Assembly (NCBI RefSeq): GCF_000473265.1
Contig: NZ_KI421511.1
Location: 6,527,909-6,591,908, forward strand
Source: Amycolatopsis thermoflava N1165
GTDB lineage: Bacteria; Actinomycetota; Actinomycetes; Mycobacteriales; Pseudonocardiaceae
Length of the DNA stretch: 64,000 nt
Direction: 5' to 3'
Both the position numbers and the translations under genes were made by a program. Positions 56,438 through 64,000 of the stretch are shown here, piece after piece; the first letter of the stretch is position 1, and each line of letters starts with the position of its first letter. Below the pieces are notes generated by a model. It was given only the letters and a program-made list of their open reading frames with translations, was not told the origin of the DNA and searched no databases.

Positions 56438-57691
56438 GTGAGCATCTTCGAAAAGCTCGAATCCGAAGTGCGCAGCTACAGCCGGGGATGGCCGGTCGTG
56501 TTCGACCGTGCGCAGGGCAGCCGCCTTTACGCCGAGGACGGCCGCCCGTACCTCGACTACTTCGCCGGCGCCGGCGCGCTGAACTACGGGCACAACAACC
56601 CCGTGCTCAAGAAGGCCCTGATCGACTACATCGAGCGCGACGGCGTCACGCACGCGCTCGACATGTTCACCGTCGCCAAGCGCGACCTGCTCGAGACGCT
56701 CGACGAGAAGATCCTCAAGCCGCGCGACCTGGACTACAAGGTCATCTTCCCCGGCCCCGGTGGCGCCAACGCCGTCGAAGCCGCGCTGAAGCTGGCCCGC
56801 AAGGTCACCGGCCGCGAGTCGGTCATCAACTTCACCAACGCCTTCCACGGCATGACCATCGGCGCGCTGTCGGTCACCGGCAACTCGATGAAGCGGCACG
56901 GCGCCGGCATCCCGCTGGTGCACGCCACGCCGATGCCCTACGACCAGTACTTCGACGGCGTCTACCCGGACTTCCTGTACTTCGAGCGGCTGCTCGACGA
57001 CTCCGGCAGCGGGCTCAACGAGCCCGCCGCGGTGATCGTCGAGACCGTGCAGGGCGAGGGCGGCATCAACGCGGCAGGCATCGAGTGGCTGCGCGGCCTG
57101 GCCGACCTGTGCAAGCGGCACGACATCCTGCTGATCGTCGACGACGTGCAGATGGGTTGCGGCCGCACCGGCCCGTTCTTCAGCTTCGAGGAAGCCGGCA
57201 TCAAGCCGGACATGGTGTGCCTGTCCAAGTCGCTGTCCGGCTACGGCATCCCGATGGCGCTGACCCTGATCCGCCCCGACCTCGACGTCTGGGAGCCGGG
57301 CGAGCACAACGGCACCTTCCGCGGCATCAGCCCGGCGTTCGTCACCGCCGCCGAGGCTATGCGCACCTACTGGAGCGACGACGAGCTGGAGAAGTCGGTC
57401 CGCGCCAAGGGCGAGCGCATCGGCGCCGCGCTGCAGGGTCTCGTCGACGCCTACCCCGAAGCGCAGCTGACCGCGAAGGGCCGCGGCCTCGCCCGCGGTT
57501 TGGAGTTCCAGAACGGGGAACTCGCCGGTCGGGTCTGCGCTGCCGCGTTCGAACGCGGCCTGCTCATGGAGACCTCCGGGCCGGACAGCGAGGTGGTGAA
57601 GCTGCTGCCGCCGCTGACCCTCACGGACGCCGAGGTCGGCGAGGGGCTGGAGATCATCGACGCCTCTGTCAAGGCCGTGCTCGGTAAGTAG
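56438..57691 (+). CDS. ectB: Diaminobutyrate-2-oxoglutarate transaminase EctB
   Basis: The 417-aa PLP enzyme makes L-2,4-diaminobutyrate from aspartate semialdehyde. GTG 56438 gives [19 protein letters not shown] at the start. Motifs: [48 protein letters not shown] with the cofactor Asp, and LSKSLSGYG with the PLP lysine. Second gene of the cluster. Confidence 0.96.
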   Translation: MSIFEKLESEVRSYSRGWPVVFDRAQGSRLYAEDGRPYLDYFAGAGALNYGHNNPVLKKALIDYIERDGVTHALDMFTVAKRDLLETLDEKILKPRDLDYKVIFPGPGGANAVEAALKLARKVTGRESVINFTNAFHGMTIGALSVTGNSMKRHGAGIPLVHATPMPYDQYFDGVYPDFLYFERLLDDSGSGLNEPAAVIVETVQGEGGINAAGIEWLRGLADLCKRHDILLIVDDVQMGCGRTGPFFSFEEAGIKPDMVCLSKSLSGYGIPMALTLIRPDLDVWEPGEHNGTFRGISPAFVTAAEAMRTYWSDDELEKSVRAKGERIGAALQGLVDAYPEAQLTAKGRGLARGLEFQNGELAGRVCAAAFERGLLMETSGPDSEVVKLLPPLTLTDAEVGEGLEIIDASVKAVLGK

Positions 57692-57716
57692 AGAAGAACG
57701 AGAAGGGGAAAAAGTT

Positions 57717-58130
57717 TTGATCGTCCGGACCCTCGACGAGATCACCGACACCGACGCCGACATCAAGACGCCGAACTGGCGCTCGAAGCGGATCATCCTG
57801 GCCAAGGAGAAGGTCGGCTTCTCGGTGCACGAGACCACGCTGTACGCGGGGACCGTCAACGACTTCTGGTACGCCAACCACATCGAGGCGGTCTTCGTCT
57901 ACGAGGGCGAAGGCGAGATCACCAACAAGGCGACCGGCGAGACGTTCCAGCTCAAGCCGGGTTCCCTGTACCTCCTCAACGACCACGACAAGCACCAGGT
58001 CCGCCCGAAGACCGACATGAAGACCGTGTGCGTCTTCAACCCGCCGGTCACCGGCCGGGAGGTGCACGACGAGAACGGCGTGTACCCGCTCGTCGTCGAG
58101 GAGGACGAGGCGGACGAGAAGTCCGCCTGA
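57717..58130 (+). CDS. ectC: Ectoine synthase EctC
   Basis: The 137-aa cupin enzyme cyclises N-acetyl-diaminobutyrate to ectoine. TTG start with GAAGGGGAAAAAG upstream. [20 protein letters not shown], then [20 protein letters not shown], and [20 protein letters not shown] contain the cupin metal-site residues (Glu and His). Third gene of the cluster. Confidence 0.96.
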   Translation: MIVRTLDEITDTDADIKTPNWRSKRIILAKEKVGFSVHETTLYAGTVNDFWYANHIEAVFVYEGEGEITNKATGETFQLKPGSLYLLNDHDKHQVRPKTDMKTVCVFNPPVTGREVHDENGVYPLVVEEDEADEKSA

Positions 58131-58187
58131 GCCACCACGGAGCGAGGCCCCTACCGAAAGGCAACGCATAAAAGGAGGCGAACCGAT

Positions 58188-59090
58188 TTGACGATCATGG
58201 AAACCGGTGTCGAGGACAGTTACCCGACCAGGGTTCCTGCCCCGGCCGAGCCCTTCGATCGCGTCGACCCGACTGTCTGGGGCAGTGAGGCCGACGGCCC
58301 GATCGATGCGGCGACACTCGCTTCGCACGACGCGAAGGGGTACCACATCGTCGAGGGCCTGCTCTCGCCCGCCGAAGTGCAGGGCTACTGGCAGGAGCTC
58401 GTCCGGCTCTCCGGCGACGAGCAGCTGAAGGCCGACGAGCGGGTCATCACCGAGAAGAAGACCGGCAGCGTCCGGTCCATCTTCGAGGTGCACAAGATCA
58501 GCGAACTGATCGCCGAACTCGTGCGCGACCCCCGTGTCCTCGACCGCGCCCGGCAGATCCTCGGCTCCGAGGTGTACATCCACCAGAGCCGCGTGAACTA
58601 CATGCCGGGTTTCAAGGGCACCGGGTTCTACTGGCACTCCGACTTCGAGACCTGGCACGCCGAGGACGGGATGCCGCGTCCGCGGGCGGTGAGCTGCTCG
58701 ATCGCGCTGACCGACAACTACCCCTTCAACGGCGGCCTGATGGTCATGCCGGGCTCGCAGCGGACGTTCGTCCCGTGCGTCGGCGAGACCCCGGACGACT
58801 ACTACAAGTCGTCGCTGAAGGAGCAGGAGATCGGCGTTCCCAGCGAGAACGACATCACCAAGCTCGCCGCGGAGTACGGGATCGACCAGTTCACCGGGCC
58901 CGCGGGCTCGGCGCTGTGGTTCGACTCCAACATCATGCACGGGTCCGGCAACAACATCACGCCGTACCCGCGCTCGAACATCTTCCTGGTGTTCAACAGC
59001 GTCGAGAACGCGCTCGTCGAGCCGTTCGCGGCGGCGAAGCCGCGGCCGACCTTCATCGGCAGCCGGGACTTCACGCCTGTGACGCGATAG
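58188..59090 (+). CDS. ectD: Ectoine hydroxylase EctD
   Basis: The 300-aa iron/2-oxoglutarate dioxygenase makes 5-hydroxyectoine. TTG 58188 has AAAGGAGG upstream. The metal site is WHSDFETWH (H-x-D) with the distal His in MHGSGNN. The HQSRVNYMPGFKGTGFYWHS stretch is the family signature. Completes a full ectABCD set and implies osmotic and heat or desiccation tolerance. Confidence 0.96.
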   Translation: MTIMETGVEDSYPTRVPAPAEPFDRVDPTVWGSEADGPIDAATLASHDAKGYHIVEGLLSPAEVQGYWQELVRLSGDEQLKADERVITEKKTGSVRSIFEVHKISELIAELVRDPRVLDRARQILGSEVYIHQSRVNYMPGFKGTGFYWHSDFETWHAEDGMPRPRAVSCSIALTDNYPFNGGLMVMPGSQRTFVPCVGETPDDYYKSSLKEQEIGVPSENDITKLAAEYGIDQFTGPAGSALWFDSNIMHGSGNNITPYPRSNIFLVFNSVENALVEPFAAAKPRPTFIGSRDFTPVTR

Positions 59091-59251
59091 ACGCCGGAAG
59101 AAGTGCGGGTCGGGTGTAGCCGGTTCATCGCGCCCTGTTACAGTGCCGCCACTGCGAACGGCGGCAGCATGGGTCTTCCTTGCTCGGGGTGAATCCCGTG
59201 TGACGCCGGTAGCGATGGCGAGGCGCACCCGGCCCCGTCACTTGTTTCACC

Positions 59252-59302
59252 GAGTGCGGCCCCGCACCATCAGATCGGGACTGATGGTGCGGGGCCGTAC
59301 TC
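59252..59302 (+). terminator. Terminator after ectABCD
   Basis: GAGTGCGGCCCCGCACCATCAG-type arm (59252-59273) pairs with 59281-59302 with a single mismatch across 22 bp, seven-base loop, followed by a T-containing GTTTTCC. It isolates the SARP gene from ect transcription. Confidence 0.92.
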
Positions 59303-59336
59303 GTTTTCCTCCGGCGCGGCGCTCGGGGAGGGGCCT

Positions 59337-62039
59337 GTGCTCAAGGGTTTGCGCGTCCAGTTGCTCGGCCCGGTGCAGCTGTGCGCCGGTGACCGGCCGG
59401 TGCCGATCGGCGGTCCCGGCGTGCGCGGGCTGCTCGCGCTGCTGGCTCTCCAGCCGAACCGGATCGTCGCGCTCGACGACCTGATCGACGCGCTGTGGAA
59501 CCACGACCCGCCGCCGACGGCGCGGACCATCGTGCACGGCAACGTCTCCCAGCTGCGGCGCGTGCTGCGGTCGGCCGGCACGCCGGAGGCCCGGATCGAC
59601 ACGGCCGCGCCCGGCTACCGGCTGACAGTCGACCCGATGCTGGTCGACGTCCACCGCGCCCGCGCGTTGTTCGAGCGCGCCGAGGCCGCGCCGTTGCTCG
59701 AACGCGCCTCGTTGCTGCGCGAGGCGTGGGCGCTGTGGCAGGGGCCGGAGCTGGGCGGGGTGCCGGAGTCGGTGCACGCGCCCGAACTGGCGGACCTGCG
59801 GATCGCGGTGCACGGCGCCCGCGTCGACGCCGACCTCGCGCTCGGACGGCACGAAGAGCTGATCGCCGAGCTGACCACGATCGTCCGCGCGGAGCCTCGG
59901 CGCGAGCGGACCGTCGGACAGCTGATGCGGGCGCTCTACCACTCGGGGCGCCGGGCGGACGCGCTCGAGGTGTATCGCGAGGCGGCGCGGGCGGCGTCGG
60001 AGAAGCTCGGCCTCGACCTCGGGCCCGACCTGCGGGCGTTGCACGCGCACGTGTTGAACGACGACTTGGCGCCGGTTGTGCCGGGGATCGACGTGAGCCG
60101 GGTGGTGCCGCGACAGCTGCCGCCCGCGGTGCCGCTGGCCGGGCGGTCGGTGGATCTGGCCTGGCTGGACGAGGTGGCGCCGGTCGGCGTGATCACCGGG
60201 CCGCCCGGGATCGGCAAGAGCGCGCTGGTCGTGTCGTGGGCGCACGGAGCGGTGACGAGGTTCCCGGACGGGGTCCTGTTCGCCGCGTTACGCGGGTTCG
60301 AGGCGCCGGTGCCGGTGGCGGAGGTGCTGGCGCAGTTCCTGCTCGGGCTCGGCGTGCCGGCGGACGAGGTGCCGGAGCCGGAGGGGGAGCGGCTCGCGTT
60401 GTACCGGTCGCTGAGCGGTGGCCGGCGGATCCTGGTGGTGCTCGACGACGCGCGGTCGGCCGATCAGGCGCGCCCGTTGCTGCCGCCGGGGCCGGGTTCG
60501 GTCGCGGTGGTGACGTCGCGGGCGCGGCTGGACGGGCTGACCGTTTCGCACGGCGCTCGGGTGCGGGCGCTGGAGCCGCTGGCGCGGCGGGACTCGGTGC
60601 GGCTCCTCGCCGACGTCGCGGGCGGTGCGTTCGAGGAGTACCACTCGCAGGTGGCGGGGTTGTGCGGGGATCTGCCGCTGGCCTTGCGGATCGCGGGCGC
60701 GCGGCTGGCGGCCGGTCCGGCGTGGACGGTGCCGGACTTCGTGGCCGAGCTGGCGAGCGAGCGGACGCGGCTGGCCGCGCTGGACGTGGACGACGCCGGG
60801 GTGCGGGCGGCGCTGGACGTGTCGGTGCGCGGGCTGCCCGCCGAGGCCGGGGCGATGTTCCGGGCGCTGGGGGCGTTTCCCGGGCCCGCGGTCGGTCCGT
60901 TCGTCGCGGCGGCTTTGTGTGGGGTGCCGGTGGCCGAGGCGCGGCGGCGGTTGCGGGTGCTGGCGGCCCACCACCTGCTGACCGAGAGCGCGCCGGAGGT
61001 GTTCACGCGGCACGACCTGGTGCGGTTGTACGCGCGCGAACTGGCTGGTTCGTCGAGTCTGCGGCCGGCGGTGCGGTACTACCAGGCGGCTGCTGACGTG
61101 GCGCGCCGCCGGCTGCTGCGGATCGTGGACCCGCTGGACTTTTCGTCTGTCGAGGTGTCGGTGCCCGCGTTGTCCGGTTTCGACGACGCGCTGGCGTGGT
61201 TTGTGGCTGAGTGGCCGAACCTTTTGGCCGTGCTGGAGGGCGCGGCGGCGGCCGGTCTGCACGACGACGTGTGGCGGCTGGCGCGGGTGGCGCACACGTA
61301 CCGGGTGGTGCGCCCGCGGTGGGACGAGTGGCAGCGGCTGGTGGCGCTGGGGCTGGCGGCGGCCGAGGCGTGCGGGGACGCGCGGGCGCGGTTCTGGATG
61401 CTGATCTCGCGCTGCGCGATGTTCCTGACGTTCGACGTGGGGGCCGACGCGCTGGCGGACGCGTCCGCGGCGCTGGCGATCGCGGCGGACGAGGGGAGCC
61501 GCACCTGCGCGTTGATCCACCTGGGGTGCGCGTTGAACAGCTGTGGCCGTCACGACGAAGCGGTGGAGTGCCTTATGAGGGCGGCTTCGGCGGCGGGCAC
61601 GGACGAGCTGCGGGGCCAGGCCCTGGCGAACTGCGCGGAGGCGGAGAAGGCGCGGGGCCGGTACGCGGAGGCGATCGCGCACCAGCTGTCCTCGCTGGAG
61701 ATCGACCGCCGCCTCGGGGACGACAGCTATGTGGTGGTGTCGCTCAACAACCTCGCCGAGTCGTACCTCGGCCTCGGCGACGACGGGGCGGCGTGGAAGC
61801 ACGCGTCCGCCGCGGTCGAGTTGGCGTCGCTGCGGGGTTTCCTGCTGCAGGAGGCGGTCGGCCGGTTGACGCTCGGACGGCTCTCCCGCCGCGACGGCGA
61901 CCTCGCCGGCGCGCGACTGCAGGTCGGGCTGGCGGCGGAGCTGCACTCGCGGGTCAGCCCGCGGCCGCCCGCGGAGGTGCTCGCGGAGATGGCGGAGCTG
62001 GGGCTACCGGCTGCCCCTGCGCGGGGTGACGAGGGTTGA
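59337..62039 (+). CDS. AfsR/SARP-type transcriptional regulator
   Basis: GTG start. The 900-aa product has an OmpR-like winged helix (residues about 1-90: LQPNRIVALDDLIDALWNHD, SQLRRVLRSAG, APGYRLTVDP), a BTAD domain (about 95-240), an NB-ARC NTPase (GPPGIGKSALV about 294-304, ILVVLDDARSA), and a C-terminal tetratricopeptide-rich region. Such proteins activate secondary metabolism or, less often, stress genes. No biosynthetic cluster is visible in the window, so its targets are unknown. A terminator separates it from the ect genes. Confidence 0.93.
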   Translation: MLKGLRVQLLGPVQLCAGDRPVPIGGPGVRGLLALLALQPNRIVALDDLIDALWNHDPPPTARTIVHGNVSQLRRVLRSAGTPEARIDTAAPGYRLTVDPMLVDVHRARALFERAEAAPLLERASLLREAWALWQGPELGGVPESVHAPELADLRIAVHGARVDADLALGRHEELIAELTTIVRAEPRRERTVGQLMRALYHSGRRADALEVYREAARAASEKLGLDLGPDLRALHAHVLNDDLAPVVPGIDVSRVVPRQLPPAVPLAGRSVDLAWLDEVAPVGVITGPPGIGKSALVVSWAHGAVTRFPDGVLFAALRGFEAPVPVAEVLAQFLLGLGVPADEVPEPEGERLALYRSLSGGRRILVVLDDARSADQARPLLPPGPGSVAVVTSRARLDGLTVSHGARVRALEPLARRDSVRLLADVAGGAFEEYHSQVAGLCGDLPLALRIAGARLAAGPAWTVPDFVAELASERTRLAALDVDDAGVRAALDVSVRGLPAEAGAMFRALGAFPGPAVGPFVAAALCGVPVAEARRRLRVLAAHHLLTESAPEVFTRHDLVRLYARELAGSSSLRPAVRYYQAAADVARRRLLRIVDPLDFSSVEVSVPALSGFDDALAWFVAEWPNLLAVLEGAAAAGLHDDVWRLARVAHTYRVVRPRWDEWQRLVALGLAAAEACGDARARFWMLISRCAMFLTFDVGADALADASAALAIAADEGSRTCALIHLGCALNSCGRHDEAVECLMRAASAAGTDELRGQALANCAEAEKARGRYAEAIAHQLSSLEIDRRLGDDSYVVVSLNNLAESYLGLGDDGAAWKHASAAVELASLRGFLLQEAVGRLTLGRLSRRDGDLAGARLQVGLAAELHSRVSPRPPAEVLAEMAELGLPAAPARGDEG

Positions 62040-62878
62040 CGCTTTCGAGTACAAGGTGCCCCCGCACTTAGCGAATTCTTAGCGATGGATCTTGCGGAGG
62101 GCGTATGGTCCGGCTTGGCCGTCTGGCGCAGTGGGGGAGCGTCAGACGGCCGCTTCGCGTTTCGGCTGGTTGGCCGTGGGGGTTGCTCCAGACGCGCTGA
62201 AAGGCGCCGCGCGCCGCCGCGCGCCGCCGCGCCGCGGCGAGCCGCCTCGTGGCGGACCGCGCCGCACCGTGCCGGGCCGAGCCGCGCCATGGCCCGCCGT
62301 GCCGCCGTGCCGCGCCGTGTCGGGCCGCGCTGGCACCGCGAGCCGCACCGCGCAGGAAGCGAGCCGCGCCGGGCGGCTGTGCCGCACCGGGGCGCACCGA
62401 ATCCGCCGTGAGCCCGCCCGTGCCAGGCCGCGCTGTGCTGGGCCGCGCCATGGCGTGCGGGGCCGGGCCGTGCCGTGCCGTGCTGTCGAGCCGCACTCTG
62501 CGCGGCCGTGCCGTGCCGCGCCGTGTCGGGCCGAGCTGGCACCGCGAGCCGCACCGCGCAGGAAGCGAGCCGCGCCGGGCGGCTGTGCCGCACCGGGGCG
62601 CACCGAATCCGCCGTGAGCCCGCCCGTGCCAGACCGCGCTGTGCCGGGCCGCGCCCAGGCGTGCCGTGCTGCCGAGCCGCACTCTGCGCGGCCGTGCCGA
62701 GCCGCGCCGTGCCGGGCCGCGCTGGCACCGCGAGCCGCACCGCGCAGGAAGCGAGCCGCACCCTGCGCGGCCGCGCTGCACTAAGCCGCGCCGCAGCGAG
62801 CTGCGCAGTGCCGGGCCGAGCCGCGCCATGTCGCGCGGTGCCCGATCGCGCCGCCCCGAGCCGGCAGCACCGACCAAC
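62040..62878. repeat. Extreme-GC tandem repeat region
   Basis: From about 62,170 to 62,850 the sequence consists of GCCGCGCC/GCCGTGCC-type words. A unit of about 190-206 bp recurs: 62332-62426 is identical to 62538-62632 (95 bp), and its first 36 bases recur at 62724-62759. Several frames stay open by composition on both strands, with products of Arg/Ala/Pro only. I regard it as noncoding, between converging genes. Confidence 0.8.
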
Positions 62879-63760
62879 TCACTGGTCGAACAGGTTCACT
62901 TCCGGCGTGATCTCCAGCAGCTCGTGCACCGGGCGGCCGCGGCGGCCGTCGATCGTCGTCGTGCGGACCACCCTCAGCCGGGCGGTCACCGGGCGGTCCA
63001 GGTTCTCCTTGATCTGGTCCAGCAGGTCCGGCGCCACCGCACCCTGGATCGTCCCGCCGGACTCGCGCTCCAGGTAGAAGATCCGGCGGCGCGTGCGCAC
63101 ACCGTCGAGCCGGCCGGTCACCGTCTCGTAGCCGACTTCCTCCCGCGACTCCCGCAGGCTGTTGTGCAGCACCTTCGCCTGGTCGGTCGTCATGCTGCGG
63201 GTCACGTCCTCGCCGGCCGTCGGCGTCAGCTGCAGCCCGATGCCGGTGTTCTTGACGACCGCGCTGACGATGTCGCTCACCGCGTTGCGCACCGTGTCCC
63301 GCTGCAGCAGCACCGCGTCCAGTGCGCCGTCGTCGGAGCCGTTCGCGGGCAGGAAGTCGCACAGCTCCTTCACCGCGCGCTCGGACAGCGTCTCGATCCC
63401 GTCGTGGATCAACGCGTCGTCCGGCGCCGGCTCCGGGAAGCCGAAGAAGATCGTGTTGCCCGCCTGCCCGCGCTGGATCAGCGGCGCCTTGTCGCGGTCG
63501 GTCTGCTGGACGTAGGTGATCTCGCCCTGCGGGTTGCGGATGATGTGCCCGACCTTCGCCGTCGCGTCCTGCAGCGCCCGGCTGATGTCGGAGAACGTGT
63601 AGGCGTCCAGGTTCGTCGACCCGAGCATCGACACACGCAGCAACGGCGACCGGGACGTGCGCTCGAACTTCGCGTGCGCGGCCATCGCCGACGCGCGCGC
63701 CAGATCGTCCAGCCACGTGCCGCCCGGGATCTCGTCGGCGATCCGGCGGAAGTCCATCAT
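62879..63760 (-). CDS. Hypothetical protein, 293 aa
   Basis: ATG 63760 overlaps the upstream stop (ATG 63757 is an alternative). The product is helical at the start (FRRIADEIPGGTWLDDLARA), beta-rich in the middle (AGNTIFFGFPEPAPDDALIH) and ends in a repeated strand pattern (RRRIFYLERESGGTIQGAVA). No family recognised. It is a two-gene leftward unit with the gene that enters from the right edge. Confidence 0.72.
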   Translation of the reverse strand: MMDFRRIADEIPGGTWLDDLARASAMAAHAKFERTSRSPLLRVSMLGSTNLDAYTFSDISRALQDATAKVGHIIRNPQGEITYVQQTDRDKAPLIQRGQAGNTIFFGFPEPAPDDALIHDGIETLSERAVKELCDFLPANGSDDGALDAVLLQRDTVRNAVSDIVSAVVKNTGIGLQLTPTAGEDVTRSMTTDQAKVLHNSLRESREEVGYETVTGRLDGVRTRRRIFYLERESGGTIQGAVAPDLLDQIKENLDRPVTARLRVVRTTTIDGRRGRPVHELLEITPEVNLFDQ

Positions 63761-64000
63761 CACCACACCACCTCGGGGAACCCGCGGCGCCCTTCGTACG
63801 ACCAGGTGTTGGCCCACGTCTCCTCGTCACCGGGGAAACACAGGAACCCGTCGAGCAGACCGCCGACGGGTTGTACCTGATCGAGGTACATCGCGGGCTG
63901 CCCGACGATGACCCCGCGCAGGGTCAGCAGCCCGTACAGCGCGTCCCGCACCCGGCCCGTCATGCGCTTGAGGCTGCCCCAGTCGTCCGGGATCAGCACG
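63760..64000 (-). CDS. 3' part of a leftward gene, start outside window
   Basis: The open frame enters from the right edge and stops at 63,760-63,762, coupled to the next ATG. Visible residues include LKRMTGRVRDALYGLLTLRG and LCFPGDEETWANTWSYEG. Family not recognised. Confidence 0.62.
   Translation of the reverse strand, partial: VLIPDDWGSLKRMTGRVRDALYGLLTLRGVIVGQPAMYLDQVQPVGGLLDGFLCFPGDEETWANTWSYEGRRGFPEVVW

Noticed and set aside
62092..62784. Open frames through the extreme-GC repeat
   Set aside because: Several frames on both strands stay open because stop codons are AT-containing; products are Arg/Ala/Pro strings without domain or start signals.
1..64000. CRISPR array
   Set aside because: No regularly spaced identical repeats with unique spacers; the 6571 and 62170 repeats do not have that form.
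59337..64000. Secondary-metabolite cluster next to the SARP-type gene
   Set aside because: No polyketide, peptide or terpene synthase gene is present in the window on either side.

Overview
The window is high-GC actinobacterial DNA. Gene density, frequent GTG/TTG starts, a complete ectABCD ectoine cluster, an AfsR/SARP-type regulator and a WhiJ-like XRE/DUF397 pair suggest a Pseudonocardiales-type genome such as Amycolatopsis or a relative. This is inference; no rRNA or species marker is present.

About 1-49,055 is most of an integrated siphovirus-type prophage whose left end lies outside the window. Rightward genes come first. At 0.1-3 kb lies a recombination cassette (PD-(D/E)XK exonuclease, RecT annealase, DnaQ-like exonuclease). 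At 3-16.7 kb lies a long train of tiny start/stop-overlapping genes, many of them cysteine-rich, around a replisome-organizer-like gene that carries a phased iteron array (6571-6634), plus a phage lipoprotein and a RusA resolvase. Two short leftward islands (12.6-13.4 kb with a HicA-like protein, and 16.7-17.2 kb) hold paralogous DNA-binding proteins beside operator-like repeats. At 15.9-39.5 kb lies the virion module in standard order: small terminase candidate, large terminase, DNA methyltransferase, portal-MuF fusion, ClpP-like protease, HK97 major capsid protein, decoration protein, head-tail connectors, a predicted Acb2/Tad1-type signal sponge, two tail-tube-like proteins, tail assembly chaperones with a canonical C CCT TTA frameshift site, tape measure, minor tail proteins, a collagen-like membrane protein, endolysin and holin, closed by a terminator.

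The leftward 39.5-49.0 kb block is unusual for a phage. It has small zinc-type proteins, then a TraB-like FtsK/SpoIIIE translocase (41,044-43,275) with a DUF2637/SpdB-like membrane protein and further small membrane proteins, as in actinomycete integrative conjugative elements. A repeat cluster 3' of the translocase sits where clt transfer loci occur. An XRE-DUF5753/DUF397 pair with GTTTCC/GGAAAC operators lies at 46.3-47.5 kb. No integrase or classical phage repressor is seen in the window.

The right prophage end falls inside a ring-cleaving dioxygenase (VOC/MhqO-like) gene, whose 3' remainder begins about 49,055 and overlaps an MhqD-like carboxylesterase. Chromosomal genes follow: DUF4259, an SDR/OYE-like/TetR operon divergent from a methyltransferase across a 15-bp palindrome, a LapA-like protein, a DUF4393/Abi-alpha-like protein, ectABCD with a strong terminator, an AfsR-like regulator, about 0.7 kb of extreme-GC tandem repeat DNA, and two leftward genes, the last cut by the window edge.
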